Source of the DNA: Luteibacter anthropi
GTDB taxonomy: Bacteria; Pseudomonadota; Gammaproteobacteria; Xanthomonadales; Rhodanobacteraceae
Reading direction: 5' to 3'
DNA length: 64,000 bases
Assembly: GCF_011759365.1 (NCBI RefSeq)
Contig: NZ_JAARLZ010000008.1
Span: forward strand, 62,001 to 126,000
Position 1 is the stretch's first letter. The number at the start of each line of letters is the position of its first letter. Positions 9,410 to 17,635 of this stretch are shown piece by piece. Below the pieces are notes generated by a model, which saw only the letters and a program-made list of their open reading frames with translations, did no database searches and had not been told where the DNA came from. The position numbers and the translations under genes are program-made.

Positions 9410-9477
9410 GTAGGAGCGCGCCTTGCGCGCGACCGGTTATTGCGACAACCCCGGTCGCGCGCAAGGCGCGCTCCTAC
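9410..9477. repeat. REP pair between convergent pilU and the BON gene
   Basis: Direct unit 9410-9434 and inverted unit 9453-9477 separated by 18 bp. It stands immediately before a separate intrinsic terminator that serves the opposite strand. Confidence 0.88.
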
Positions 9478-9521
9478 AAAAAAAGGCCGAAAAAAAGGGC
9501 GCCGCAAGGGCGCCCTCAAGT
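9478..9521 (-). terminator. Intrinsic terminator of the BON-domain gene
   Basis: On the minus strand a GC hairpin (arms GGGCGCC and GGCGCCC around a short GC-rich loop) is followed by a run of T, interrupted and then repeated. It lies 25-60 bp past the stop of the BON gene. Confidence 0.85.
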
Positions 9522-9543
9522 CGATCACCAACTGTATTTCTTA

Positions 9544-9909
9544 TTACTTGGCCGCAGCCGACACGGTCAGGCCGCTGGCATCGACGCTCTTCACGCCCTT
9601 GATCTTCTTGGCGATCGCCTCGGCGTGGCTCTTTTCCTTCGCCGTGGCAACGGTGCCGGTCAGCGTCACGACGCCTTCGGTGGTGCTCACGGAGATATCG
9701 CTGCCCTTGACGCTCTTGTTGGCGGCAAACTCGGACTTCACCTTGGTGGTGATCCAGGTATCGTCAGCCTTGCCGGCGACCGTCTGGTTGTCGCCCTTGG
9801 AAGCGGCAGCGGCGGAGTCCTGGGCATACACCTGCGCGAACGGGACCGTGCCGAGACCGGCGACGAGGGCGGCAGCAAACAGGGCCTTGCGGAGGTTGGC
9901 ATGGTTCAT
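9544..9909 (-). CDS. Periplasmic BON-domain protein (OsmY-like)
   Basis: 121 residues. A Sec signal peptide is seen (MNHANLRKALFAAALVAG ... VYAQ, cleavage near residue 30), followed by a single BON domain (about 52-118) with the characteristic W-I-T-T-K-V-K start and the GVVTLTGTV strand-turn. BON domains bind phospholipid surfaces; OsmY-type proteins are stress-induced periplasmic proteins. This one has one BON domain rather than the two of E. coli OsmY. It is transcribed alone, with its own terminator. Confidence 0.87.
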   Translation of the reverse strand: MNHANLRKALFAAALVAGLGTVPFAQVYAQDSAAAASKGDNQTVAGKADDTWITTKVKSEFAANKSVKGSDISVSTTEGVVTLTGTVATAKEKSHAEAIAKKIKGVKSVDASGLTVSAAAK

Positions 9910-10075
9910 GGGTGAACTCCTTTACGCACAATGAGGTTGGCGAGCGGGGCCACACGATGTGGCTACCGTAGTCGCGGTAGCTATGGAACCAGCGCATCCG
10001 TGAACGATCTGTCGCCATCGCAGCACGTTGTTCAGTTTTGTGGGTGCGCACCGTACCGATAACAGGACATGCCAT

Positions 10076-10142
10076 GTAGGAGCGCGCCTTGCGCGCGACC
10101 GGTCATCGCGACAACCCGGTCGCGCGCAAGGCGCGCTCCTAC
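10076..10142. repeat. REP pair between the BON gene and the lipoprotein gene
   Basis: Direct unit 10076-10100 and inverted unit 10118-10142. With the terminator just beyond it, this is the main content of the 302-bp stretch 9910-10211. The rest is the upstream region of the BON gene, in which I see no clear promoter or other element. Confidence 0.88.
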
Positions 10143-10157
10143 ATGGCAGGTAAAGAA

Positions 10158-10195
10158 AGAGGGCGCCCATGGGCGCCCTCTCAAAGCTCTGCATT
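10158..10195 (-). terminator. Intrinsic terminator of the lipoprotein gene
   Basis: Perfect hairpin GAGGGCGCCC / GGGCGCCCTC around AT at about 10159-10180. On the minus strand it is followed by TCTTTCTTTA. It lies about 30 bp past the stop of the gene at 10212-11963. Confidence 0.82.
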
Positions 10196-10211
10196 TCAGG
10201 CAGAAAGCGGC

Positions 10212-11963
10212 TTACTTGTATTCCACCGAACCGGTGAACACGAGGCCCTTGTCTTCGATGTGGGCTTCGCCGGACACCTGCTGCACGCGGGCGGCCTGGG
10301 CCTTCATCGCATCGAACTGGGCCTTGGAGCGGTTGGCGGCGTTCGCGGCGGAGGACTGGTCTTCCGGAGCGTCGTCGGCCTTGGCGGCATCGTTCATTGC
10401 GCTGGCGTACGTCTGGGCCTTTTCGGCCATCACGTCGACCCACGAACGGTACATGTCGCCATTGAGGTGCAGGCGGCTCACGCGGCCGGCATCGCCCGTG
10501 GTGGCCTTGAGCACGTCGTCGAGCTTGGCGTCTTCGCCTTCGCCCACGCCGATGGCCACGGCCTGGTTGCTCATGGCGGCCCAGGCCGGCATGCCGAACG
10601 AGGCGGTGACGTTCTGCGGCAGGGCGGTGGGCTTGCCGTCGGCGGCCAGCTTGAAGTCGCCGCCGAGCACGGCCTGAGCCATGGCGACGAGACCGGCCGG
10701 GTTACGCGTGCCGAGCACGATGCGACCGGTGACGGCCGGGAGCTGGGCGGGCGGAACAGCCGGCTTGAACGAGTCGAGCACGATGCGGATGCCGCGGACG
10801 TCGCCGAACGGCGGGATGGCAGCCTGCTGCATGGTCTGGCCGAGCTTGGCGTAGCTGTCGTTCATGCTGGCGAAGGCCGGGCATTCGAACGGCTTGGCGG
10901 CAACGGCTTCGGCCTGCGAGGTGAAGAACGTGCGGATCTGCTCGACCGGCAGCGCGAGGCTGATGTCGAACGGTGCGGTGGCATCGGTGCCCAGGCCCGG
11001 CAGCTCCACCTTCAGGCCCGAGAAGGCCTTGGTGATGTCGTCGGCCAGGGCCACGTCGACGCGCTGGTCCTGGTGCTTGGTGTCGAGGCGGGTGTAGCCG
11101 AAGCTGAGCGACGGCACGCGCGCGGCGATGCGGGTGGCTTCGGTCTGGCAGGAAGCCGGGATCTGCGGCTCCGGCTCGCCGGTCTTCTTCGCCTGCTGCT
11201 TGACGAAGGTGGAGAACAGCGGGTCCTTGCCACCGGCGACCAGCGGCAGCAGGCGGGTGAAGTCGATCTGGCCGACCACGTAATCCTTGTAGCCCTTGTC
11301 CTTGGCGAGGTCGGTGAGACGGCCGTCGTCCTGGATGTTCTTCTCGGGACGATCGGCGCCCAGCGCCTGACGGATCTGCGGCTGGCCGGCGTCGGCCGGG
11401 AGCAGCGTGGCGACGGCCTGCTTGCCCACCGTGGCGATCACCAGCTGGATGCCGGAATCGGACAGGGTGACGTGGCGGTACGACTGGCCACCGGCATCGG
11501 CGGTGTCGAGCTTCTTGCCGTAAGCGGTTTCGAGACGACCCACGAAGGCGTCCCATGCGGCCGTGTCGGCCAGCGACACGCGCAGGACCGGAGCCAGGCC
11601 GAGGCCGTAGATAGCCGAGCCCGTCTTGATGTCGAGGCCCATGTTCTTCACGGCGTCCTCGGCGGACTTGCCGTCGAACTCGGCGGCGAAGGCGCGCAGG
11701 AGGTTGGCACCGTCCTTGTTGCCCTTGGCTTCGAGATCCTGGGCGAACGACTTCATCTGGGTGACCTGGCCCGGCAGCTCGCTGTTGGCCTGGGCCATGA
11801 TGGCGCCGTAGGCGTCATCGTCGAGCTTGTCGAGGGTGCCTACCACGTAGGGCGTGTCGGCCGGCACGAAAGCCAGCGGTGCATCCTTGTCCTTATGGCC
11901 GCAGGCCGCCAGCAGCACGCTGGCGATGCCGAGGGCGAGAAGTCGCTTCGTCGGTCGCATCAT
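10212..11963 (-). CDS. Uncharacterised large lipoprotein
   Basis: 583 residues. The N-terminus is a lipoprotein signal: basic MMRPTKR, a hydrophobic stretch and the lipobox LLAAC with Cys at 21, so it should be lipidated and periplasm-facing. The mature part has two visible halves. One has an FVPADTPYVVGTLDKL start and the other a FGDVRGIRIVLDSF segment, with a charged, Ala-rich helical tail (about 515-560) that could form coiled coil. I do not recognise a functional family. Only four Cys are in the mature chain apart from the lipidated one, or fewer. A second ATG directly follows the first, so the start could be one codon later. Own terminator, so probably monocistronic. Confidence 0.85.
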   Translation of the reverse strand: MMRPTKRLLALGIASVLLAACGHKDKDAPLAFVPADTPYVVGTLDKLDDDAYGAIMAQANSELPGQVTQMKSFAQDLEAKGNKDGANLLRAFAAEFDGKSAEDAVKNMGLDIKTGSAIYGLGLAPVLRVSLADTAAWDAFVGRLETAYGKKLDTADAGGQSYRHVTLSDSGIQLVIATVGKQAVATLLPADAGQPQIRQALGADRPEKNIQDDGRLTDLAKDKGYKDYVVGQIDFTRLLPLVAGGKDPLFSTFVKQQAKKTGEPEPQIPASCQTEATRIAARVPSLSFGYTRLDTKHQDQRVDVALADDITKAFSGLKVELPGLGTDATAPFDISLALPVEQIRTFFTSQAEAVAAKPFECPAFASMNDSYAKLGQTMQQAAIPPFGDVRGIRIVLDSFKPAVPPAQLPAVTGRIVLGTRNPAGLVAMAQAVLGGDFKLAADGKPTALPQNVTASFGMPAWAAMSNQAVAIGVGEGEDAKLDDVLKATTGDAGRVSRLHLNGDMYRSWVDVMAEKAQTYASAMNDAAKADDAPEDQSSAANAANRSKAQFDAMKAQAARVQQVSGEAHIEDKGLVFTGSVEYK

Positions 11964-12108
11964 GTATCCCGTTGTTCAGGTTGGTCCCTTGGTCCGGCCA
12001 TTATGCCGGAGAGCGCAGGCGGATTGGCGCCTCCACCGGACGCGCGGGGATCCTTGTTCAGTCGCTACCCGTTTTAGGCAAGAACCGTCCAGGGGTACAC
12101 ATGCTCGT

Positions 12109-12201
12109 GTAGGAGCGCGCCTTGCGCGCGACCGGTCATGCGAGAGGGCACCGGGTGATTTACCTCATCAACTGGTGGTCGCGCGCGAGGCGCGCTCCTA
12201 C
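12109..12201. repeat. REP pair between the lipoprotein gene and pyrB
   Basis: Direct unit 12109-12133 and inverted unit 12177-12201 with a 43-bp spacer. It lies just past the pyrB stop, where no T-tract terminator is seen. Confidence 0.87.
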
Positions 12202-12251
12202 AGGGGGCGTGGTTCGTTGTGTGTTGGGAAGGGGTAGAGGCCAGGTGCCTT

Positions 12252-13178
12252 CTACCTGCCCATGACTTCCGCCAGTACCGCCATGCGCACGAACACGCCA
12301 TTGCCAACCTGCTCAAGGATGCGCGACTGGGCGCCGTCGGCCACGTCGGTGGCGATCTCGATGCCACGGTTGATGGGGCCGGGGTGCATCACCAGGCAGC
12401 CCCTGGCGGCACGGGCGAGGCGGCGGGTATCGAGGCCGTAGCGCTCGAAGTAGGCGGCTTCGTCGGGCAGGTCGGTGGACGCCATGCGCTCCTTCTGCAG
12501 GCGCAGCATGATGACGGCATCCACGCCCTCGATGGCTTCGTCGAAATTCTCGTGATACGTGACACCCTTCAGCTCGCCCTCGGGTGGCAGGAGGGATGCC
12601 GGGCCCACGATGCGGATGTCCTTGGCGCCAAGGGCGGTCAGCACATGCACATCGGAGCGCGCTACGCGCGAGTGGCGCACGTCACCGCAGATGGCGACCT
12701 TGACCTTGCGCATGTCGGGGTGATGGTTGCGGATGGTGAGCGCGTCGAGCAGGCCCTGCGTGGGATGCGCACGGTTGCCGTCGCCGGCATTGACCACGGA
12801 GACGCCGCTCATCGCATGCTTGACCAGTTCTTCCGGCGTGCCCGATACCTTGTGGCGCACGATGATCGCGTCCAGGTGCATGGCTTCCAGCGTGTGCAGG
12901 GTGTCGAAGAGTTCTTCGCCCTTGCTGGTGGAAGACAGGCCGATGTCGAAGTTGATGACGTCGGCGCCCAGCCGGCGTGCAGCCAGTTCGAACGAGGTGC
13001 GTGTGCGCGTGGAGGGCTCGAAGAACAGGTTGAGCACCGTGCGGCCGGCAAGCAGGTCGAGCTTGCGCGTGCCGTGCGCGGTGGCGTCGCGCATGCTGTT
13101 GGCACGGTCGAGGATGCGTTCGACGGCTTCGCGCGGAAGGTTCTCGAGGGTGGTCAGGTGGCGCAGGCGATGTGACAT
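12252..13178 (-). CDS. pyrB: Aspartate carbamoyltransferase catalytic subunit
   Basis: 308 residues. It joins carbamoyl phosphate and aspartate in pyrimidine synthesis. Seen: the carbamoyl-phosphate loop STRTRTS at residues 56-62, HPTQGLLDALTI, GDVRHSRVARS, and the C-terminal HPGPINRGIEI. The start at 13178 follows a GAGGAAG ribosome site and matches the family's N-terminus; an upstream in-frame ATG at 13271 would overlap ruvX and is unlikely. No pyrI follows. It is last in the minus-strand run gshB-tonB ... algH-ruvX-pyrB typical of Xanthomonadales. Confidence 0.97.
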   Translation of the reverse strand: MSHRLRHLTTLENLPREAVERILDRANSMRDATAHGTRKLDLLAGRTVLNLFFEPSTRTRTSFELAARRLGADVINFDIGLSSTSKGEELFDTLHTLEAMHLDAIIVRHKVSGTPEELVKHAMSGVSVVNAGDGNRAHPTQGLLDALTIRNHHPDMRKVKVAICGDVRHSRVARSDVHVLTALGAKDIRIVGPASLLPPEGELKGVTYHENFDEAIEGVDAVIMLRLQKERMASTDLPDEAAYFERYGLDTRRLARAARGCLVMHPGPINRGIEIATDVADGAQSRILEQVGNGVFVRMAVLAEVMGR

Positions 13179-13206
13179 GACTTCCTCAAGCGGGAGGTGG
13201 AACGGA

Positions 13207-13626
13207 TCATTCTTGGATGAGGTACGACTCGAGGATGACGGCGGCAGCCTCGGCGTCGATGGATTTCGCATCGGAACGTTTGCGTGTGCCGGCGGCGCGG
13301 CCGGCGGCGAAGCGGCGCGCGGCTTCCTGCGAGCTCATGCGCTCGTCGGTGAACACGACCGGAAGCTTGTAGCGATCCGTAAGGCGCTGGGCGAACCGGC
13401 GCGCGGTGCGCGTCATCGGTTGCTCCTTGCCGTCGTTGTCGAGCGGCAGGCCCACCACGAGTTCTTCGGGCAGCCAGTCGGTGCGCAGGGCATCGAGGGC
13501 CTGCCAGTCGGGCTGGCCATCACGGACGGGAATCGCGGCAAGTGCGCGGGCCGTGCCGGTGAGCCGGTTGCCGACGGCAACGCCGACGATTTTGGTGCCG
13601 ACGTCGAATCCGAACAGACAGCTCAT
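13207..13626 (-). CDS. ruvX: RuvX/YqgF, RNase H-fold pre-16S rRNA nuclease (putative Holliday junction resolvase)
   Basis: 139 residues, the family's normal size. The RNase H-like core is visible: GFDVGTKIVGVAVGN at the N-terminus with the first catalytic Asp, LVVGLPLDNDG in the middle, FTDERMSSQEA, and a C-terminal KSIDAEAAAVILESYL with the last acidic pair. The family processes the 5' end of 16S rRNA in E. coli; the Holliday junction role is older annotation. It lies 3 bp after algH and 28 bp before pyrB, so the three are co-transcribed. Confidence 0.94.
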   Translation of the reverse strand: MSCLFGFDVGTKIVGVAVGNRLTGTARALAAIPVRDGQPDWQALDALRTDWLPEELVVGLPLDNDGKEQPMTRTARRFAQRLTDRYKLPVVFTDERMSSQEAARRFAAGRAAGTRKRSDAKSIDAEAAAVILESYLIQE

Positions 13627-13629
13627 GGG

Positions 13630-14196
13630 TCAGGCGTGACCGGCGTAGCCGGTAAGCTGGAAGGGATCGTGCACGCCCATCGTGCGCGTGGCGGCATGCC
13701 AGCGTTCGTCGATGGGGGTATCGAAGACGATGTGCTCGTCGGCGCGGGTGGTGAGCCACGCGTTGTCCATGACCTCCTGTTCCAGCTGGCCGGCATCCCA
13801 GCCGGAGTAGCCCAGCGTGACCACGGCACGGCGCGGGCCTTCGCCCTTGGCCATGGCCACGAGGATGTCGCGGGAGGTGGTGACGGACCAGTCCTTGTTG
13901 ACCCGGTAGCTGGAATCCCAGTGACCGTGTTCGCGATGCAGCACGAAGCCGCGCTCCTGCTGCACGGGGCCGCCGATGAGAACCGGGTAGTCGGCGATCT
14001 CGAGATCTTCGCAGTGCAGTTTCATCTGGGCCAGTACATCGCCCAGTCGGTATTCGGAGATCTGGTTGATGAGCAGGCCGACCGCGCCGTCTTCGCCGTG
14101 CTGACACAGGAAGGCCACGCCGCGTGCGAACGGCGCCTCGGTGAGCGAGGGCATCGCGATGAGGAATTGTCCCGCGAATGTGCTGGCGTTGGTCAT
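13630..14196 (-). CDS. algH: AlgH/YqgE (UPF0301) family protein
   Basis: 188 residues, full-length UPF0301. Signature segments are FLIAMPSL near the N-terminus, VAFLCQHGEDGAVGLLINQ, LIGGPVQQERGFVLHRE, and ATLGYSGWDAGQLEQE-like VTLGYSGWDAGQLEQE. No signal peptide, so cytosolic. AlgH was named as an alginate regulator in Pseudomonas; its molecular role is not known. Linkage to ruvX is widely conserved. Confidence 0.94.
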   Translation of the reverse strand: MTNASTFAGQFLIAMPSLTEAPFARGVAFLCQHGEDGAVGLLINQISEYRLGDVLAQMKLHCEDLEIADYPVLIGGPVQQERGFVLHREHGHWDSSYRVNKDWSVTTSRDILVAMAKGEGPRRAVVTLGYSGWDAGQLEQEVMDNAWLTTRADEHIVFDTPIDERWHAATRTMGVHDPFQLTGYAGHA

Positions 14197-14287
14197 GGGG
14201 CCATTGTAGCCGCTAAGGGCGCTGGCGTGCGCCGGGATTCAGGCCGCTTCGCGTAGGGTGTGCCCATGGTCAAAAGGAGGCACATTC

Positions 14288-14620
14288 ATGCGAAACATGA
14301 TGTTTGGGAAGGGTTTTCTTGCCGTTTGCGTCGTGCTGGCGCCCGCCATGGCGCAGGCGTCGTCACCGGCGGCATGGACGGCATATGAACGCACGGTGGT
14401 GGATGCCTGCGTGGCGGCCAGCGGGCTGAAGGATGTGAAGCCCGTGGGCGGCACGATCCAGTACGACGACCGGGTACCGGTGACGGCGCTGGTGCTGGCG
14501 GGGACGTATCCGCAGAAGCATATGAAGGGTGCGCCGGGCCGCGAGTTGTGCGTGTGGGACCGGGCGGCGAAGAAGGCGTACGTGAGTGAGGCGGATCAGT
14601 TGTTGCCTGGCGGCAGGTAG
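14288..14620 (+). CDS. Small secreted protein of unknown function
   Basis: 110 residues. A strong AGGAGG ribosome site at 14274-14279 selects the ATG at 14288 over an upstream in-frame ATG. Signal peptide: MRNMMFGKGFLAVCVVLAPAM then AQA-S cleavage near residue 24. The mature chain has two Cys (in VVDACVAA and RELCVWDRAAK) that could form a disulfide, plus a GGTIQYDDRVPVTALVLAG core. No recognised family. It is alone on the plus strand, divergent from algH and convergent with tonB, and is followed by REPs. Confidence 0.78.
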   Translation: MRNMMFGKGFLAVCVVLAPAMAQASSPAAWTAYERTVVDACVAASGLKDVKPVGGTIQYDDRVPVTALVLAGTYPQKHMKGAPGRELCVWDRAAKKAYVSEADQLLPGGR

Positions 14621-14666
14621 GGGGGGCGTAGCGGTGGTGCCGGTCGTGCCGGGTGTCGCTTGGACC

Positions 14667-14760
14667 GGTCGCGCGCGAGGCGCGCTCCTACAGGGTGATT
14701 TTGTAGGGGCGCGACCGGCCCGAAGCGGAATCCGTGTAGGAGCGCGCCTCGCGCGCGACC
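14667..14760. repeat. Three REP units, one truncated, between convergent genes
   Basis: Inverted unit 14667-14691, a shortened direct unit 14703-14716 (GTAGGGGCGCGACC, missing one arm of the palindrome) and a full direct unit 14736-14760. The short copy shows what a decayed or internally deleted REP looks like. Confidence 0.87.
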
Positions 14761-14780
14761 GGCCCGAGGGGCCGCACCCA

Positions 14781-15641
14781 TCAATAATTCTTGAGCACAT
14801 TCCCCGGCAAAAACTGCCAGGTACGGGTGATGTACAGCTCATCCACCCGGCTCTTGTCGGCAGGCAGCGCAGGGAAGGGCGCCGATAGCCGGACGATGCG
14901 CTGGGCGGCATCGTCCAGCAGCTTGTGGCCCGAACTCTTGATCACGTCGATGCTCTTGATCGAGCCATCCCGGCTGAGCCCCACCGTCAGCACCAGCTCC
15001 CCATACACCCCCTGCCGCCGGGCTTCGTCGGGGTAGTTGAGGTTGCCCACGCGCTCCACGCGACCCACCCAGCCCTTCATGTAGGCCGCGTAGGCGTATT
15101 CACGCGTATTGGACGAAATGAATTTCTTTTTCGGTCGCTTGGCATACGCCTCGGACTGGTCGCGCACCTCGGCGGCGAGCTTCGCCATCTCCAGCTTGCG
15201 CTGCACCTCTTCGTCCGACACCGGCAAGGGCTGAGGCGCCTGCTCGCTGCGCTCCTTGTGGGTATCTACGGCAAAGGCCGATTCACCCGACGTGGTGAGC
15301 AGCTGCGTCGGCGAGCTTTCGTGCGGGGCCGGGGCCTGGGCTTCCTTCGGCTCCGGCGTCACGCCCCGGTTGGGCGTGGGCAACGGGCCGGACACCGGCT
15401 CCGCGGGACGCCGCGCCTTGTCGTGTTCACCGCCGCCGCTGTTGCTGGCCTGGGCGAGGAAGTCGGCCTTGTCCGGCTGCTCGGCGTTGGCGACGTCCAC
15501 GAGGGTGACGTCCAGCGTCGGCAGGCTGGGCTTGGGCTTCTCCGCCTCGAAGGTGATGCCGAGGATGACGACACCGTGCAACAGCAGCGAGAACAGCAGC
15601 GTGGCGCCGAAGAGGTCGGCGCCGGTGGTGCGGGTGGTCAT
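14781..15641 (-). CDS. TonB-like energy transducer
   Basis: 286 residues. A single N-terminal membrane anchor (FGATLLFSLLLHGVVILGI, about 11-29) is followed by a long Pro/Glu-rich periplasmic spacer (about 70-130). Next comes a basic helical section and a C-terminal TonB fold from about 200 (GELVLTVGLSRDGSIKSI ... ITRTWQFLP). It would link the proton-motive force to outer-membrane receptors, such as the Oar-like receptor at the end of this window. No exbB/exbD is adjacent. Its ATG overlaps the gshB stop by one base (TGATG), so the two are coupled; this gshB-tonB order is typical of Xanthomonadales. Confidence 0.88.
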   Translation of the reverse strand: MTTRTTGADLFGATLLFSLLLHGVVILGITFEAEKPKPSLPTLDVTLVDVANAEQPDKADFLAQASNSGGGEHDKARRPAEPVSGPLPTPNRGVTPEPKEAQAPAPHESSPTQLLTTSGESAFAVDTHKERSEQAPQPLPVSDEEVQRKLEMAKLAAEVRDQSEAYAKRPKKKFISSNTREYAYAAYMKGWVGRVERVGNLNYPDEARRQGVYGELVLTVGLSRDGSIKSIDVIKSSGHKLLDDAAQRIVRLSAPFPALPADKSRVDELYITRTWQFLPGNVLKNY

Positions 15642-16579
15642 CAGGCCTCGATCGCGTCGAAGAGCAACCCCGCGATGTTAATGCCGAACTGGGCGTCCAG
15701 TTCGCGGATGCAGGTCGGAGATGTGACGTTGATCTCGGTCAGGTAGTCGCCGATCACGTCGAGCCCCACGAAGCGCAGGCCGCGGCGGCGCAGTTCGGGC
15801 GCCACCTGGGCGGCGATCCAGCGGTCGCGCTCCGAAAGAGGGATGCCTTCGCCGCGGCCACCCGCGGCGAGGTTGCCGCGAAACTCGTCTCCCTGCGGAA
15901 TACGGGCCAGCGCATACGGCACCGGCTCGCCGTCGATCAGCAGGATGCGCTTGTCGCCCTTGGTGATCTCGGGGATGTATTTCTGTGCGATGGCGAAATG
16001 ACGGTTGCCGTCGAGCAGGGTCTCAAGCATGGAGTTGAGGTTGCTGTCGCCGGCCTTCACCCGGAAGATCCCGCGGCCGCCCATGCCGTCCAGCGGCTTG
16101 AGCACCGCCTCACCATGCTCGGCCACGAAAGCCTTCAGCTCGCCGCGGTCGCGCGAGACCAGGGTCGGCGTGATGCACTGGGGGAACTGCAGGGCGAACA
16201 GCTTCTCGTTGCAGTCGCGCAGGCTGCGCGGGTCGTTCACCACGTTGCAGCCGGCTTTCTGGGCGGCCTCCAGCACCATGGTGTCGTAGATGAACTGCTC
16301 GTCCACCGGGGGATCCTTGCGGGCCAGCACCACGTCGATCTCGCCCAGGCGGCGCCACTCGGCCTCGCCCAGGGTGAACCAACTGGCCGGGTCTTCCTTC
16401 ACCGTGAGCGGGCGCAAGCGGGCCCAGGCCTCGCCTCCGCGCAACGCCAGGTCGCCCTGCTCCATGTAGAAAAGGGTGTGGCCGCGGCGCGTGGCCTCCA
16501 GCAACATGGCGAAGGTGGAATCCTTGGCGATCTTGATGGCGCGGATGGGGTCCATCAGGACGGCGACGGTCAGGGACAT
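15641..16579 (-). CDS. gshB: Glutathione synthetase
   Basis: 312 residues, the standard GshB length. It joins gamma-glutamylcysteine and glycine using ATP. N-terminal substrate domain (MSLTVAVLMDPIRAIKIAKD) and ATP-grasp domain with LKPLDGMGGRGIFRV, RILLIDGEPVPYALARIP and a C-terminal GLDVIGDYLTEINVTSPT. The ATG at 16579 fits the conserved N-terminus; a longer in-frame extension to 16744 runs into the pilG promoter region and is rejected. Divergent from pilG. Confidence 0.97.
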   Translation of the reverse strand: MSLTVAVLMDPIRAIKIAKDSTFAMLLEATRRGHTLFYMEQGDLALRGGEAWARLRPLTVKEDPASWFTLGEAEWRRLGEIDVVLARKDPPVDEQFIYDTMVLEAAQKAGCNVVNDPRSLRDCNEKLFALQFPQCITPTLVSRDRGELKAFVAEHGEAVLKPLDGMGGRGIFRVKAGDSNLNSMLETLLDGNRHFAIAQKYIPEITKGDKRILLIDGEPVPYALARIPQGDEFRGNLAAGGRGEGIPLSERDRWIAAQVAPELRRRGLRFVGLDVIGDYLTEINVTSPTCIRELDAQFGINIAGLLFDAIEA

Positions 16580-16645
16580 GGCGGAGGTCCGATTCGTGAA
16601 GACGGGCAGTTTAGTTGGGGCGGCCCGGTTTAAGAACAATTCTCC

Positions 16646-16674
16646 TTGACGCCACCCGACCCAACCTTTAAACA
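16646..16674 (+). promoter_or_regulatory. Possible sigma-70 promoter for the pilG operon
   Basis: TTGACG at 16646-16651, a 17-bp spacer, then TAAACA at 16669-16674. The -35 box is good and the -10 is weak. It would leave a leader of about 130 nt before pilG containing a GCGGGGTC/GACCCCG hairpin near 16708-16725. Confidence 0.35.
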
Positions 16675-16812
16675 GCGGACCCAAGGACCGCCACCAGAGT
16701 GGTCCCGCGGGGTCTTGCGACCCCGGACTTTCGACCTGGCGCACGAAATGACCGGCGACGACCGGCTATGCTGCGGCGGGATTGCGGTTTTTTGGTGTGG
16801 TACGGGGGCGTA

Positions 16813-17214
16813 GTGAACGACAACGAACGTGGTACCGACCTGACCGGCTTGAAGGTCATGGTCATCGACGATTCGAAAACCATCCGACGCACGGCCGAGA
16901 CCCTGCTGAAGAAGGAAGGCTGCGATGTGCTGACCGCGGTCGACGGCTTCGAGGCCCTGGCGAAGATTTCCGACCAGAAGCCCAACATCATCTTCGTGGA
17001 CATCATGATGCCGCGCCTGGACGGCTACCAGACCTGCGCGCTCATCAAGAACAATGCCCAGTTCCGGGGTACGCCCGTGATCATGCTGTCTTCCAAGGAC
17101 GGCCTGTTCGACAAGGCCCGGGGGCGCATCGTCGGCGCCGAGCAGTACCTCACCAAGCCGTTCACCCGCGACGAGCTGCTCGGCGCGATCCATCGCTACG
17201 CAACGGCCAACTGA
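16813..17214 (+). CDS. pilG: Twitching motility response regulator PilG
   Basis: 133 residues, a stand-alone receiver domain as in other PilG proteins. Acidic pocket VMVIDDSKT, phospho-acceptor in FVDIMMPRLDG, conserved Thr/Ser in IMLSSKD and Lys in YLTKPF. In the Chp system it is phosphorylated by ChpA and promotes pilus extension. GTG at 16813 was chosen because it yields the family's N-terminus (about 13 residues before LKVMVIDD); more upstream starts would add an unconserved tail. First gene of pilG-H-I-J-chpA-B-C. Confidence 0.95.
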   Translation: MNDNERGTDLTGLKVMVIDDSKTIRRTAETLLKKEGCDVLTAVDGFEALAKISDQKPNIIFVDIMMPRLDGYQTCALIKNNAQFRGTPVIMLSSKDGLFDKARGRIVGAEQYLTKPFTRDELLGAIHRYATAN

Positions 17215-17253
17215 TCCCACTTCAATGTCATGCAACCACGTCCAGGGGGACGA

Positions 17254-17628
17254 GTGGCAAACATCCTGATTATCGACGACTCGCCCACCGACGTCCGCGT
17301 GTTCACCACGCTGCTCGAAAAGGCGGGTTTCTCCGTTTCAAGCGTGGACAATGCCGAAGCCGGCATCGACCGCATCCGTTCGAGCAAGCCCGACCTCGTC
17401 ATCATGGACGTCATCATGCCCGGCATGAATGGCTTCCAGGCTACGCGCACCCTGAGCCGGGACCCGGCCACGGCCGACGTACCGGTGGTGATGATCACCA
17501 CCAAGTCGATGGAAACCGACCGGGTATGGGGGCTGCGCCAGGGCGCCAAGGCCTTCATCACCAAGCCGGTGAACGAGAAGGAATTGCTCTCGACCATCAA
17601 CGGGTTGCTCTCGCAGCGCACGCACTGA
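17254..17628 (+). CDS. pilH: Twitching motility response regulator PilH
   Basis: 124 residues, a second stand-alone receiver: IIDDSPTDVRVF at the N-terminus, phospho-Asp in VIMDVIMPGMNGFQATR, MITTKSMETDRVWG and FITKPV. PilH acts opposite to PilG, as phosphate sink or retraction regulator. GTG at 17254, just after an AGGGGGA ribosome site, gives the usual VxNILIIDD start; an ATG eight codons upstream is possible but lacks a site. 39 bp after pilG. Confidence 0.94.
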   Translation: MANILIIDDSPTDVRVFTTLLEKAGFSVSSVDNAEAGIDRIRSSKPDLVIMDVIMPGMNGFQATRTLSRDPATADVPVVMITTKSMETDRVWGLRQGAKAFITKPVNEKELLSTINGLLSQRTH

Positions 17629-17635
17629 GGACACC

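Noticed and set aside
10089-12077. 662-codon plus-strand frame opposite the lipoprotein gene
   Set aside because: The minus strand has a signal peptide, lipobox and terminator in register; the plus frame begins inside a REP and has none.
16708-16725. CGGGGTC/GACCCCG hairpin in the gshB-pilG gap as a terminator or riboswitch
   Set aside because: No T-run and no recognisable aptamer; it is mentioned only as part of the possible pilG leader.
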